From: Gammaproteobacteria bacterium
Lineage (GTDB): Bacteria; Pseudomonadota; Gammaproteobacteria; Ga0077536
Reading direction: 5' to 3'
DNA: 64,000 bases
Assembly (NCBI GenBank): GCA_016191285.1
Contig: JACPPA010000025.1
Coordinates: 1-64,000, forward strand
Position numbers and translations under genes: made by a program. The notes below the pieces were generated by a model. The model was not told where the DNA came from, made no database searches, and saw nothing but the letters and a program-made list of their open reading frames with translations. Every line of letters starts with the position of its first letter. The stretch's first letter is position 1. Below are positions 40,070-47,282 of this stretch, one piece after another.

Positions 40070-40461
40070 TGCTGCCTCGCGATTTCCGCTTCCGCGAATT
40101 TTTTATTGAGACTCTTGCGCAGGGGTGCCCGGACGGTCTGATAGAGCTGATCAATCAGCGCCGACTGCCGGGTATGTAGGCGCAGGATTTCGCCCACTAA
40201 CTTGAGCACCTCCGGATCGCCTTGCAGCACCTCTACCACGGCACGGTCGAGCGGGAGCCCCACGACACGCTTGAGTGGGGCTCCATGCTTCAGGTTGCGG
40301 CGATAGCGCGTGATGCAGGACATTGACAGCCAATGACCCAACTTCAGTAACACCGCCTGGCATTCCTCGGCAGTGGCGAAGTCCTCTTCCGTGAGCCGGT
40401 CGAGCTCCATCCTCACTGCGGCAGGCAGTCGATTCACGAGACTTTGACGCCCCATTACCAA
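40066..40461 (-). CDS. DNA-binding-like early protein (DUF3486-like N-terminus)
   Basis: 131 aa (start ATG 40461 or 40455, MGRQSLVNRLPAAV). The order LPAAVRMELDRLTEEDFATA, LKLGHWLSMSCITRYRRNLK recalls the helix-turn-helix of the small terminase family, followed by a long helix (KLVGEILRLHTRQSALIDQL). Such early copies occur in Mu-like phages and are probably regulators. It stands 4 bases downstream of the gene at 40466. Confidence 0.6.
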   Translation of the reverse strand: MVMGRQSLVNRLPAAVRMELDRLTEEDFATAEECQAVLLKLGHWLSMSCITRYRRNLKHGAPLKRVVGLPLDRAVVEVLQGDPEVLKLVGEILRLHTRQSALIDQLYQTVRAPLRKSLNKKFAEAEIARQQ

Positions 40462-40465
40462 GCCC

Positions 40466-40906
40466 TCATTTGCGTTGATCCAAGTACCGTTTCAAGGCAG
40501 CTTTCTGCTGCTTTAGTTCGGTTCCCATCTGCTCTAATCGCCCGAGCTCGGCGAGCAGCGCTTGCGCGCCAGGAAATACCTTGCATCCACGCGATTTAGC
40601 GAGCAGTTGCGTCAGACAAAAGCTCCCCGTCACGGCCTCGAACGCTGCCGCATAGCGGAAAGGGAAGTTATGATCGGAGCGGCTCTCGGCCGTGTAGGCG
40701 TCGAGCATCGATTTACTGATCTCGCGGCCGGTCAGTCGGCTCATTTCGGCAGCCACGGCATGCCGGTCAAGATCGCAATGCTTCAGCGCATCCGAGAGCG
40801 CTTCGCGCAGCGGCACATCGAGATCGAGATTGCCCGGCAGGGCGGGCATCGGCACCGGAACCTCGAAGAGATCTAGCGTCAATGCATCGCGGGTTCGGGG
40901 TGCCAT
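40466..40906 (-). CDS. Early phage protein of the ner-muA interval
   Basis: 146 aa: DVPLREALSDALKHCDLDRH, AVAAEMSRLTGREISKSMLD, AYTAESRSDHNFPFRYAAAF, EAVTGSF and a C-terminal coiled coil (QMGTELKQQKAALKRYLDQR). This family is common directly after Ner in transposable phages and looks like a helix-turn-helix protein with a dimerising tail. Role unknown. Confidence 0.7.
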   Translation of the reverse strand: MAPRTRDALTLDLFEVPVPMPALPGNLDLDVPLREALSDALKHCDLDRHAVAAEMSRLTGREISKSMLDAYTAESRSDHNFPFRYAAAFEAVTGSFCLTQLLAKSRGCKVFPGAQALLAELGRLEQMGTELKQQKAALKRYLDQRK

Positions 40907-40909
40907 TGT

Positions 40910-41257
40910 CTATGCGCTCCGCTTAACATTTCCGTTGTCGGAAACCGTGAGCGCGCTATGCTTCGAGACACGGCTCCGCACGTGGGACGAACTAAGGTCG
41001 CGGCGCCGGATCGGCTGGTGATTGTGGTCGTAGCGCGAGGGCCAGATGAGCCACGGCTTGAGGCTCAATTTGTCGGCGATAATTTGTTCGCAATTGGGAT
41101 AGGGTCCGTATAGGGCTTTCTTAACGACATCTGGGGCATAGCCATGCGCAGAAGACAGCTTTCGCAGCGTCCAACCGACCAAGCGCAGCTCATAAACCAC
41201 GCGAGACGAAACCCAATCGGAGTGACCGGTTTTTTTTATGCTTGGAGAGCGACCCAT
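40910..41257 (-). CDS. ner: Ner-like negative regulator of early transcription
   Basis: 115 aa. HSDWVSSRVVYELRLVGWTL, RKLSSAHGYAPDVVKKALYG, PYPNCEQIIADKLSLKPWLI and WPSRYDHNH match the Ner/Nlp family helix-turn-helix. In Mu, Ner turns down early and repressor promoters after lytic development starts. It has an extra ~40-residue C-terminal extension. The predicted promoter puts the transcript start only 1-3 bases before the ATG, so the mRNA is likely leaderless. Confidence 0.85.
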   Translation of the reverse strand: MGRSPSIKKTGHSDWVSSRVVYELRLVGWTLRKLSSAHGYAPDVVKKALYGPYPNCEQIIADKLSLKPWLIWPSRYDHNHQPIRRRDLSSSHVRSRVSKHSALTVSDNGNVKRSA

Positions 41258-41265
41258 AGGACTGG

Positions 41266-41294
41266 GCTATAGACACTCAAAAATGTGCTGTCAA
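41266..41294 (-). promoter_or_regulatory. Early promoter (minus strand) overlapping a dyad operator
   Basis: On the minus strand TTGACA (41294-41289) is followed after exactly 17 bases by TATAGC (41271-41266), a strong sigma-70 type pair. The -35 overlaps an inverted repeat CTGTCA-ATCGAC-TGACAG (41288-41305), a good operator candidate for the repressor or Ner. Expected start of transcription is about 41259, next to the ner ATG at 41257. Confidence 0.75.
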
Positions 41295-41334
41295 TCGACT
41301 GACAGAGTGTCGCCAATCGGTTTATCTAACTCAA

Positions 41335-41363
41335 CTTAGAATTCTCAATAAAATACTTATAAT
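41335..41363 (+). promoter_or_regulatory. Repressor promoter (plus strand)
   Basis: A perfect TATAAT at 41358-41363, in an AT-rich stretch, lies 34 bases upstream of the repressor ATG (41397). The -35 at 17-bp spacing is weak (CTTAGA), suggesting activation or modest expression. It diverges from the early promoter, giving the usual Mu-like switch. Confidence 0.6.
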
Positions 41364-41396
41364 ACAAATGCTTATATTAGCGACAAGTAAACCGCT

Positions 41397-42068
41397 ATGT
41401 CGGCAATCGTAACCAAAATGATTGACGACACTCGATTGATATCACTCGGACAGGCTCTAAAGAAAGCGAGGGGCGAGCGCTCTCAAGCGGTGATCGCCCG
41501 AGAGCTCGGAATACACAAGAACACACTCTCTCTATATGAGAGAGGAAAGCGCACTCCCGACATCGAGTTTCTAGAGGGATTTGCGCGCGTCACCGGCTCA
41601 GATGTTCAAGCATTAATCGGGTTACAGCCCGCTAGCGCCGCAGCACTGACTTCCATGAAAGAAAATCGCGCCGCCGAGCCACTCAGCTCACTAGCGCTCG
41701 CGAGAATTCCCGCCGGCGTTAACCCAGCAATTGCCGGGAAAATAGTGGTTTTAATGACGAATGCGCTGTTCGAAGCGTTCGAACGCAGTAATGGAATGCG
41801 TGGCTTTATTGAAGGCCGTAGCGCGCCGGTAATGGCGGTTTTTGAGGCCATTAAAGCCGCATCAAACCCACTTGAAGTGGACTATCGGCCGTTGCTGGAC
41901 GCGGTTCGGAAAAGCTCAATCGCCTTTAGCGCACACGCCAGCTATTTCCTCATCGACATCTATAACAAGGTGCAGCACCTGCAGGATGAGGCGGCACTTG
42001 ATGCCGCGATTAAGGCCGGCATGAAGCCGATGTTAGAGGTGCTCTACCCATCAGATATCCCGGCCTGA
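41397..42068 (+). CDS. Phage repressor, XRE-type helix-turn-helix
   Basis: 223 aa, the only plus-strand gene in the phage early region. LGQALKKARGERSQAVIARE, LGIHKNTLSLYERGKRTPDI and EFLEGFARVTGSDVQALIGL form a typical XRE domain (~17-77). The C-terminal ~120 residues (AGKIVVLMTNALFEAFERSN ... EVDYRPLLDAVRKSSIAFSA) are helical and probably make oligomers; no LexA/S24 peptidase residues are seen. Divergent from ner, it should keep the prophage quiet. No strong ribosome site. Confidence 0.85.
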   Translation: MSAIVTKMIDDTRLISLGQALKKARGERSQAVIARELGIHKNTLSLYERGKRTPDIEFLEGFARVTGSDVQALIGLQPASAAALTSMKENRAAEPLSSLALARIPAGVNPAIAGKIVVLMTNALFEAFERSNGMRGFIEGRSAPVMAVFEAIKAASNPLEVDYRPLLDAVRKSSIAFSAHASYFLIDIYNKVQHLQDEAALDAAIKAGMKPMLEVLYPSDIPA

Positions 42069-42213
42069 GGCTCCCTGCGATTGGCGACAAACCGCCGAAG
42101 TCTCCCAAAATCCATGTGATCCGACGATTCCACGTTATTGCGGGCGAACTTCGGCCTTTATTGTTCTATCCCAGCTGTATCTCATTGAAAAACAAAGTAA
42201 TGAAATTCGTCAG

Positions 42214-42265
42214 CCATTCTTAACCAACTCCCGCCAGTATTCGCCACAAGATATTGAATCATCTG
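42214..42265. repeat. Transposase end-binding sites, early end
   Basis: Read inward from the terminus on the minus strand, CAGATGATTCAATATCT (42265-42249) matches 11 of 17 bases of the late-end repeat and starts at the same distance (10 bases) from the tip. A second partial match, GAGTTGGTTAAGAATGG (42230-42214), shares 10 of 17. These are probable L1 and L2 sites. The rest of 42069-42213 holds no supported gene. Confidence 0.55.
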
Positions 42266-42275
42266 TCTCATCACA

Positions 42276-42280
42276 AGAAT
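42276..42280. repeat. 5-bp target site duplication AGAAT (early-end side)
   Basis: AGAAT directly follows the prophage end ...TCATCACA and equals 2584-2588. Together they prove a transposition event with a 5-bp stagger. Confidence 0.95.
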
Positions 42281-42763
42281 CTCCTCGTTTCGCGGCATTG
42301 GCCAGGCGCGCCAGGCGCGGTAGAACGGGGTGAATACGGTATACGGGCCGCCCTGCTTACGTTGAATCCATGCCGGGTGGTGCACCGTTACGCCGTCGGT
42401 CAATGTCAGCGGAAGCACGGTTTGCACAGCGGCATCACGCCGACGGGCGTAGGGGCTGAAATCCTCGACGGCATAGATCGCCGTCGCACCACTCTCTGCA
42501 ACTAAACTGCCGAGCACGATGACCGGCTCTCCGCTGCGCACGATCAGACGCGAACCCATACTTCGCAGCGCACGATCGAGAGACCGAAGACCTGCCAACA
42601 GAAACTCACGCCGACGGATCGCGGCGCGATGCCAGCGCGCGTTTAGGATTGCGGGATCCAAGATAAATAAGGGAATTACCGCGCCATGCGCGAGCGCGGC
42701 GTGCAACGCTGGATTGTCGTGCAGACGCAAGTCACGTCGTATCCACCAGATTGCGCTATTCAC
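42276..42763 (-). pseudogene. phrB: Photolyase N-terminal half (antenna domain), ending in prophage DNA
   Basis: MNSAIWWIRRDLRLHDNPAL, then SRLIVRSGEPVIVLGSLVAE, IYAVEDFSPYARRRDAAV and GGPYTVFTPFYRAWRAWPMP are the alpha/beta antenna domain of class I photolyases. Start is GTG at 42763. The host part ends at residue ~163; the frame then runs 31 codons into the prophage (VMRQMIQYLVANTG...) to a stop at 42182. The catalytic FAD half is at 1665-2583. A truncated 193-aa chimeric protein may be made in the lysogen. Confidence 0.95.
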
Positions 42764-42843
42764 CCATTGCCATCGCTTTTATTCCGCCGCCGAATGCCGC
42801 GCCCGTCATTGGAACTTATCGATACTCAAGGAGTAATTGCGGA

Positions 42844-43266
42844 TTACTCTGCGCTGTATTCAAAGGCCGGCAGCACAAACCCTTGTCCGCCGTTTTCAAA
42901 GATCAGTCGTACCGCGCGGCCGAGTTGAAGCCCCGCCGGATCACCGCGCAGCGGCGCGTTAACGCGTACGCCTTCGGCAAGGTCGACGAGGAGCAGTGCA
43001 TAAGGCACTTCGATTTTGAAGCCGGGATGGAAGGGATGGTGGGCCACGGTCCAGGATTGAATGGTGCCGGCGCCGTTCGCCTCGATCCAGGTCACGGCGA
43101 TTGAATAGCAGGTAGCACAGACGGCCCGCGGATAGTGCCGAATCTGTCCGCAGCCAGCGCAGGCTTGCAGTAATAATTTGTGCTGACGTAAGCCCTCCCA
43201 ATACGGCGCTGATTCCGGGGTGACGTCGGGAACGGGTTTGGCGGGCAATTCGGCGTGAGTATTCAT
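42844..43266 (-). CDS. DUF35 zinc-ribbon/OB-fold protein, thiolase partner
   Basis: 140 aa from ATG at 43266 (MNTHAELPAKPVPDVTPESA). The rubredoxin-like zinc ribbon CAGCGQIRHYPRAVCATC is followed by an OB-fold (GAGTIQSWTVAHHPFHPGFK, VPYALLLVDLAEGVRVNAPL). DUF35 proteins bind thiolase-like enzymes encoded next to them and help channel acyl-CoA. It overlaps the end of the thiolase-like gene by sharing only a few bases of spacing. Confidence 0.9.
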   Translation of the reverse strand: MNTHAELPAKPVPDVTPESAPYWEGLRQHKLLLQACAGCGQIRHYPRAVCATCYSIAVTWIEANGAGTIQSWTVAHHPFHPGFKIEVPYALLLVDLAEGVRVNAPLRGDPAGLQLGRAVRLIFENGGQGFVLPAFEYSAE

Positions 43267-43270
43267 CGCT

Positions 43271-44419
43271 TCAATCGCGGGCCAGGATGGCCAGACTGCC
43301 ATCGCCCATGTCGCCATAGCCCGTGACCAGTCCAACCCGTGCGTCCTTCACCTGTGCGCGGCCGGCGGTGCCGCGCAATTGCTTCACCAATTCCACAATA
43401 TGATTCATGCCGACCATATGTGCCTGCGATAGCAGCCCGCCATGGGTGTTGATTGGTAGCTTGCCCTCGAGACGAGTCGCGCCGCTCGCGATGAAGGGGC
43501 CACCTTCTCCCTTGGCGCAGAAGCCGAGATCTTCCAGTTGGCACAGCACGATGTAGGTAAAGCAATCGTAGATTTCGGCGACGTCAATGTCGGCATGGGA
43601 AATGCCTGCCATGGCGAACGCGCGCGGCGCCGCCTTGGCGATTCCGAGGCGCGTCAGATCAGCGCGTTGGCTGATCGCGCTGGGCGAGTCGGGATGGCCT
43701 TCGGCCACGGCCAGAATTGCAATCGGCGGTTGCCGCAAATCGCGTGCGCAGTCGGCGCGACTGACCACCACCGCCGCGCCGCCATCGCTTTCCAAGCTGC
43801 AATCAAACAAACGTAACGGATCGGCAATCATGCGCGAGGCCTGATGCTCCTCCACCGTGAGTGGTTTAGTCATCATCGCGTTGCCATTCAAGATCGCGTG
43901 GCGCCGCGTATTGACGGCGATCTCCGCGAACTGCAGCGAGGTGGTGCCGTAGAGCTCCATGTGGCGCCGGGCCATGGGCGCGTAGAGTTGTGCCGGCGCG
44001 AACGCGCCTACCGGCAATTCAAATTCAGCGACGGTGCGAAACTGTGGCGCTTCGCGCATGCGCGAAGCAATCCGTCCGCCCGAGGCGCCATTGCGCGCGA
44101 TCGGGATTAGGACATGGCGACAGATTCCGGTTGCAAGTGCTGCCGCGGCGCATTGCAGCGCGGCGACGGGGCTGGCGCCGCCGAGCGGTGTGGTCGCGGA
44201 AAAGCGCAGATCGGGGATCCCAAAATTGGTGACAAAGTCTTCCGCCACCACCCCGGTGCCGATGTACGGAATAATGCCGTCGATGTCTTTAGGATCGAGC
44301 CCTGCGTCGCGAATCGCGGTTAGCGCGCATTCGAGATGCAACGCTAATACGCTATTGCCGGAGTGCTTGGAATAGGCGGTTTCACCCACGCCGCTAATGA
44401 CAGATTGTCGGTGCAACAT
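43271..44419 (-). CDS. SCP2-type thiolase-like protein
   Basis: 382 aa: QSVISGVGETAYSKHSGNSV, GLDPKDIDGIIPYIGTGVVA, then AEIYDCFTYIVLCQLEDLGF and INTHGGLLSQAHMVGMNHIV, the C-terminal catalytic histidine region of SCP2-thiolases. Here, as in many family members paired with DUF35, the nucleophilic N-terminal Cys position is not clearly kept (SATTPLGGASPVAALQCAAA). It probably acts on acyl-CoA together with the DUF35 protein; the exact pathway is unknown. Confidence 0.87.
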   Translation of the reverse strand: MLHRQSVISGVGETAYSKHSGNSVLALHLECALTAIRDAGLDPKDIDGIIPYIGTGVVAEDFVTNFGIPDLRFSATTPLGGASPVAALQCAAAALATGICRHVLIPIARNGASGGRIASRMREAPQFRTVAEFELPVGAFAPAQLYAPMARRHMELYGTTSLQFAEIAVNTRRHAILNGNAMMTKPLTVEEHQASRMIADPLRLFDCSLESDGGAAVVVSRADCARDLRQPPIAILAVAEGHPDSPSAISQRADLTRLGIAKAAPRAFAMAGISHADIDVAEIYDCFTYIVLCQLEDLGFCAKGEGGPFIASGATRLEGKLPINTHGGLLSQAHMVGMNHIVELVKQLRGTAGRAQVKDARVGLVTGYGDMGDGSLAILARD

Positions 44420-44471
44420 ATTTTTGGCGTGATGCTGGTGGTGACTCTGGCGCGACTGACGTTAGCGAATC

Positions 44472-45218
44472 TTACTTGGACGTCCGTTCGGCGATTCTAA
44501 TCCACTCTTGTTCCTTGAGCTGATAATGTTTCGGTGCGCGCTTGCAGCGCGTGAGCGTCTCATCGAAGACCTGCTTGGCCTGTGCCTCGCGCCCGAGTTT
44601 TTGCAGCAGCAGGCCGTAGCGGACCCGGGCTTCTTCGCCAGCGTATGTATTGCGCAGGATTTCGTATTCAACGCACGCCGCATCGGTCTCATTCAACGCC
44701 TCGAGGATGCGGGCGTACAACAGATGCCCATCCATGGATTTATATCTCGGGTTGACCCGCATTAACTCCTCTAAGGTCGCTCGAGCCTCTGCCGCCGAGC
44801 CCTTGCCAAAGTACGCGTGAGCCAATTGTTCCATGGTGCCGGGGTCGTTCTCGTGCAAGCCGCCGAGGCATTTTTGGTACAGCGCGATGGCTTCGTCATG
44901 GCGCCCGAGTGCGAGGTATTGGTCGGCCAGGGCGAGACGGTTTGCCACCGTGTCGGCGGCGGCCAATAAGTCAGTGCAGCGACGCAATTCGCGTTCGGGA
45001 TCGACGGTTTCAACCAGGCGCCCCTTGGCCTTGCGCAGCGTGCGGCTACCGGTGATTTCGGGCAGTAATTGAGTGACGAAATAGAGCAAGCAGCCAATAC
45101 CCGGAACGAATACGATAATCCATAACCAGATTGAATCCTTGCCCGTCCGTACTGCGTGAATGGCGAATCCAATCTGGAACAGCAGCAGCAGGCCGGCGAA
45201 TACGGGGTTGAAACCCAT
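44472..45218 (-). CDS. Membrane-anchored TPR protein
   Basis: 248 aa from ATG at 45218, with AAGGA 7 bases upstream. Two N-terminal transmembrane segments (FAGLLLLFQIGFAIHAV and IWLWIIVFVPGIGCLLYFV, the latter with the PLDc_N-like pattern) are followed by cytoplasmic TPR repeats (LALADQYLALGRHDEAIALY, MEQLAHAYFGKGSAAEARAT, ARVRYGLLLQKLGREAQAKQ). Likely a scaffold protein; partner unknown. Confidence 0.82.
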   Translation of the reverse strand: MGFNPVFAGLLLLFQIGFAIHAVRTGKDSIWLWIIVFVPGIGCLLYFVTQLLPEITGSRTLRKAKGRLVETVDPERELRRCTDLLAAADTVANRLALADQYLALGRHDEAIALYQKCLGGLHENDPGTMEQLAHAYFGKGSAAEARATLEELMRVNPRYKSMDGHLLYARILEALNETDAACVEYEILRNTYAGEEARVRYGLLLQKLGREAQAKQVFDETLTRCKRAPKHYQLKEQEWIRIAERTSK

Positions 45219-45299
45219 GATGAAATCCTTGACCACGCAAAGAGTGTGAGGACGTAATCGTGACCGCAGAACGGCGACTTGTCACCTGCTCGAGGCGCG

Positions 45300-46157
45300 T
45301 CAGATCCGATCGAAGTACGGAATGTGCCACTGCGCATACGGTGCGGATTGCGCCCGTGCCGATAGCATCTGCCAATACGTCTGCTGCTGCGGTACCCAAC
45401 TCACCGCGGCATTGGCGGACAGCCAGGCGTAAAACGTGGAATTGGCGCGCTCATTAATCATGATCCGCGCCGCCTCGTGCGCGAGGGTTGGCCACAATCT
45501 AGAGAATTCAGGCGCCGAGCCGACTACTTCGTACACATAAATCGTGTCCGCGTCGCGCCCGTAGAGTGCATAGGCCGCGCCGTATTCGACCAGTTCACAG
45601 CAGGTGGCCGGTAATGGCACGGCTTGCATCGCTAACGCATCGCGCATGACCTTATCCGTCGGGCGCATGCGAAGTGACAGCGGGGAGGTCTGCACGGCGA
45701 GTGCCGGTGCTGGGCGCATCGGCGATGAAAGGATGACGGTGCCCAGCACGCCAACATCGTGTCGCACCCAGCCCAAACGCGCGTAGAGCCCGAGTCCGCT
45801 CCATAAAACGGAAAAATCGATCGCTTCGGCGGCGAGTTCGGCGAGCGTGGCGGTGAGCAACTTCGACGCTAATCCACGACCGCGCGCGGCGGGTGCCGTA
45901 TAAACCATGCCGATCATCGCCCCGCGCCATTCACCGCCGGGCGTAACCCAGGTGAAGGGACGAATGACCAAACAGGCGAGGATTTCGTCGTCCTCGCGCA
46001 GGCAACGAATAGGAGTCGGATGCGCGGCATTTAGCGCATGCGGAAAGCGCGATGCGAGCGATGCGGTGCGACCTCGCGTGGTGACGAAGGTTTCATCCAA
46101 TGCCGCGAGCAGTGCGGGGTATTCGTCAGCGCGGCAGCTGTCGATGGAGAGGGTCAT
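45300..46157 (-). CDS. GNAT-family N-acetyltransferase
   Basis: 285 aa. The acetyl-CoA binding motif A is GMVYTAPAARGRGLASKLLT (~84-103), followed by LYARLGWVRHDVGV. The C-terminal ~140 residues form a second acyltransferase-like half, as in two-domain GNAT proteins. It lies next to the DegT pair on the same strand (stop/start gap of one base), so a sugar N-acyltransferase role in glycan synthesis is plausible but not shown. Confidence 0.82.
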   Translation of the reverse strand: MTLSIDSCRADEYPALLAALDETFVTTRGRTASLASRFPHALNAAHPTPIRCLREDDEILACLVIRPFTWVTPGGEWRGAMIGMVYTAPAARGRGLASKLLTATLAELAAEAIDFSVLWSGLGLYARLGWVRHDVGVLGTVILSSPMRPAPALAVQTSPLSLRMRPTDKVMRDALAMQAVPLPATCCELVEYGAAYALYGRDADTIYVYEVVGSAPEFSRLWPTLAHEAARIMINERANSTFYAWLSANAAVSWVPQQQTYWQMLSARAQSAPYAQWHIPYFDRI

Positions 46158-47282
46158 TTACCACCCAGCGCGAAGGCAGTCGACTATTCGCTCCCGGGCA
46201 GTGTCGTCGACCCACCAGCCGCATGGGAGACACAGATTATCGGCATCGAAGCGTGCGACGTCGCGCAGCTCCAATGCCGGCGATTTAAAACAGGTGTAGC
46301 GGTCGTTACGCAAATGTAGCCGTTGCGCACCCACGCCGTGCGCATGCAGCTTATCGATGAGCGCCGTACGCCGTTCGGCGCGCAGCGCATACACCCAGTA
46401 CGCCGATTGGGTGGAAATTGCGCGTTGTAGCAGCTGAATCCCCGCGATGCCCCTGAGGGCGTGGTCGAAGTATTGGCCATTCTCCCGATGCCGATTTACC
46501 ACCGCCTGGCTGGCTTTAAGCTGCCGTAGCGCCAGCGCAGCGGTAAGGTTGGTCATCGCAAAATTGTAACCGGCAGCGGGGATATCGCTGGCTGGATTCA
46601 AATCACCATTCGCGAGTCGAAAAGTCGGTTGATGAATACCGTAGCGTTTGCGTAAGCAGCCCGCCTCGTAATGCGCCGCGCTACGACAAAACAACGCGCC
46701 GCCTTCCGCCGTCGCTAGTTGATTCGCCGTGTAAAACGACAGGACGGTGAAGTCGGATACCGTATTGCCCACGCGTGCACCGTGATATTCGGCGCCGAAC
46801 GCAGCCGATGCGTCGTCGATCAACGCGAGGCCATGACGGTGCGCGAGTGCGCTCAATTCGTCGAGCGGGCCGACATCGCCGGCCCAGTGATAAAGCACGA
46901 TCGCCTTGGCCTTCGGCGTAATGCGGCGCGCCACATCGGCCGGCGACAGCATGCCGGTGTTGGCGTCGATGTCGCACCACACGGGGCGCGCGAATTGATT
47001 CGCGACCGGCATGCTCGTCGCCAGGCACACCAGTGGCGACATCAGCACTTCGTCACCCGGTCCAACTCCGGCTAAATTCAACGCGAGCGTTAATGCGCCG
47101 GAACGATCGCTAGTCGCGAGGCATTGTTTATTGCCGATGGTCTCGCCTAATGCGCGCTCGAACTCCGCGACCTTCGGTCCCGCCGCCAATTGTCCGCTTG
47201 TCAGGACCTCGCCAAGCGCGGCGCCGGCATCGGCCGCGACGTGCGGCCGGAATAGCGGAATCTCAAGTCCGTCACCAGCCAC
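46158..47282 (-). CDS. DegT/DnrJ/EryC1-type protein lacking the PLP lysine
   Basis: 374 aa from GTG at 47282, with GGAAG upstream; the longer frame to 47387 would overlap the previous gene by 116 bases. The fold is that of sugar aminotransferases (ATSDRSGALTLALNLAGVGP, GLALIDDASAAFGAEYHG). However, where the family has SFxxxK, this reads LSFYTANQLATAEGGA: Asn replaces the Schiff-base lysine (codon 46722-46724). It is a tandem paralogue of 47272-48396; both end CGWWVDD.AR. Either a pseudoenzyme partner or a changed chemistry. Confidence 0.85.
   Translation of the reverse strand: MAGDGLEIPLFRPHVAADAGAALGEVLTSGQLAAGPKVAEFERALGETIGNKQCLATSDRSGALTLALNLAGVGPGDEVLMSPLVCLATSMPVANQFARPVWCDIDANTGMLSPADVARRITPKAKAIVLYHWAGDVGPLDELSALAHRHGLALIDDASAAFGAEYHGARVGNTVSDFTVLSFYTANQLATAEGGALFCRSAAHYEAGCLRKRYGIHQPTFRLANGDLNPASDIPAAGYNFAMTNLTAALALRQLKASQAVVNRHRENGQYFDHALRGIAGIQLLQRAISTQSAYWVYALRAERRTALIDKLHAHGVGAQRLHLRNDRYTCFKSPALELRDVARFDADNLCLPCGWWVDDTARERIVDCLRAGW

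Larger units (their letters stand above)
2589..42275 (-). mobile_element. Complete Mu-like transposable prophage with siphovirus-type tail (39,687 bp)
   Basis: Boundaries are set by three agreeing signals: the AGAAT duplication, the terminal 5'-TGT/ACA-3' dinucleotide ends with imperfect inverted similarity (19 of the first 27 bases match between ends), and exact in-frame restoration of the host photolyase. The phage left (early) end is at 42275 and the right (late) end at 2589. Content includes repressor, Ner, MuA, MuB, Gam, GemA, Mor, lysis, Mu-type head genes and a GTA/siphovirus-type tail. No gene in the essential set is visibly broken, so it may be inducible. Layout resembles transposable siphophages of the D3112/B3 kind. 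Confidence 0.97.

Noticed and set aside
42069-42181. Possible terminator after the repressor (GCCGAAGT ... ACTTCGGC)
   Set aside because: The stem arms are ~45 bases apart and no T-run follows directly, so it is not a convincing intrinsic terminator.
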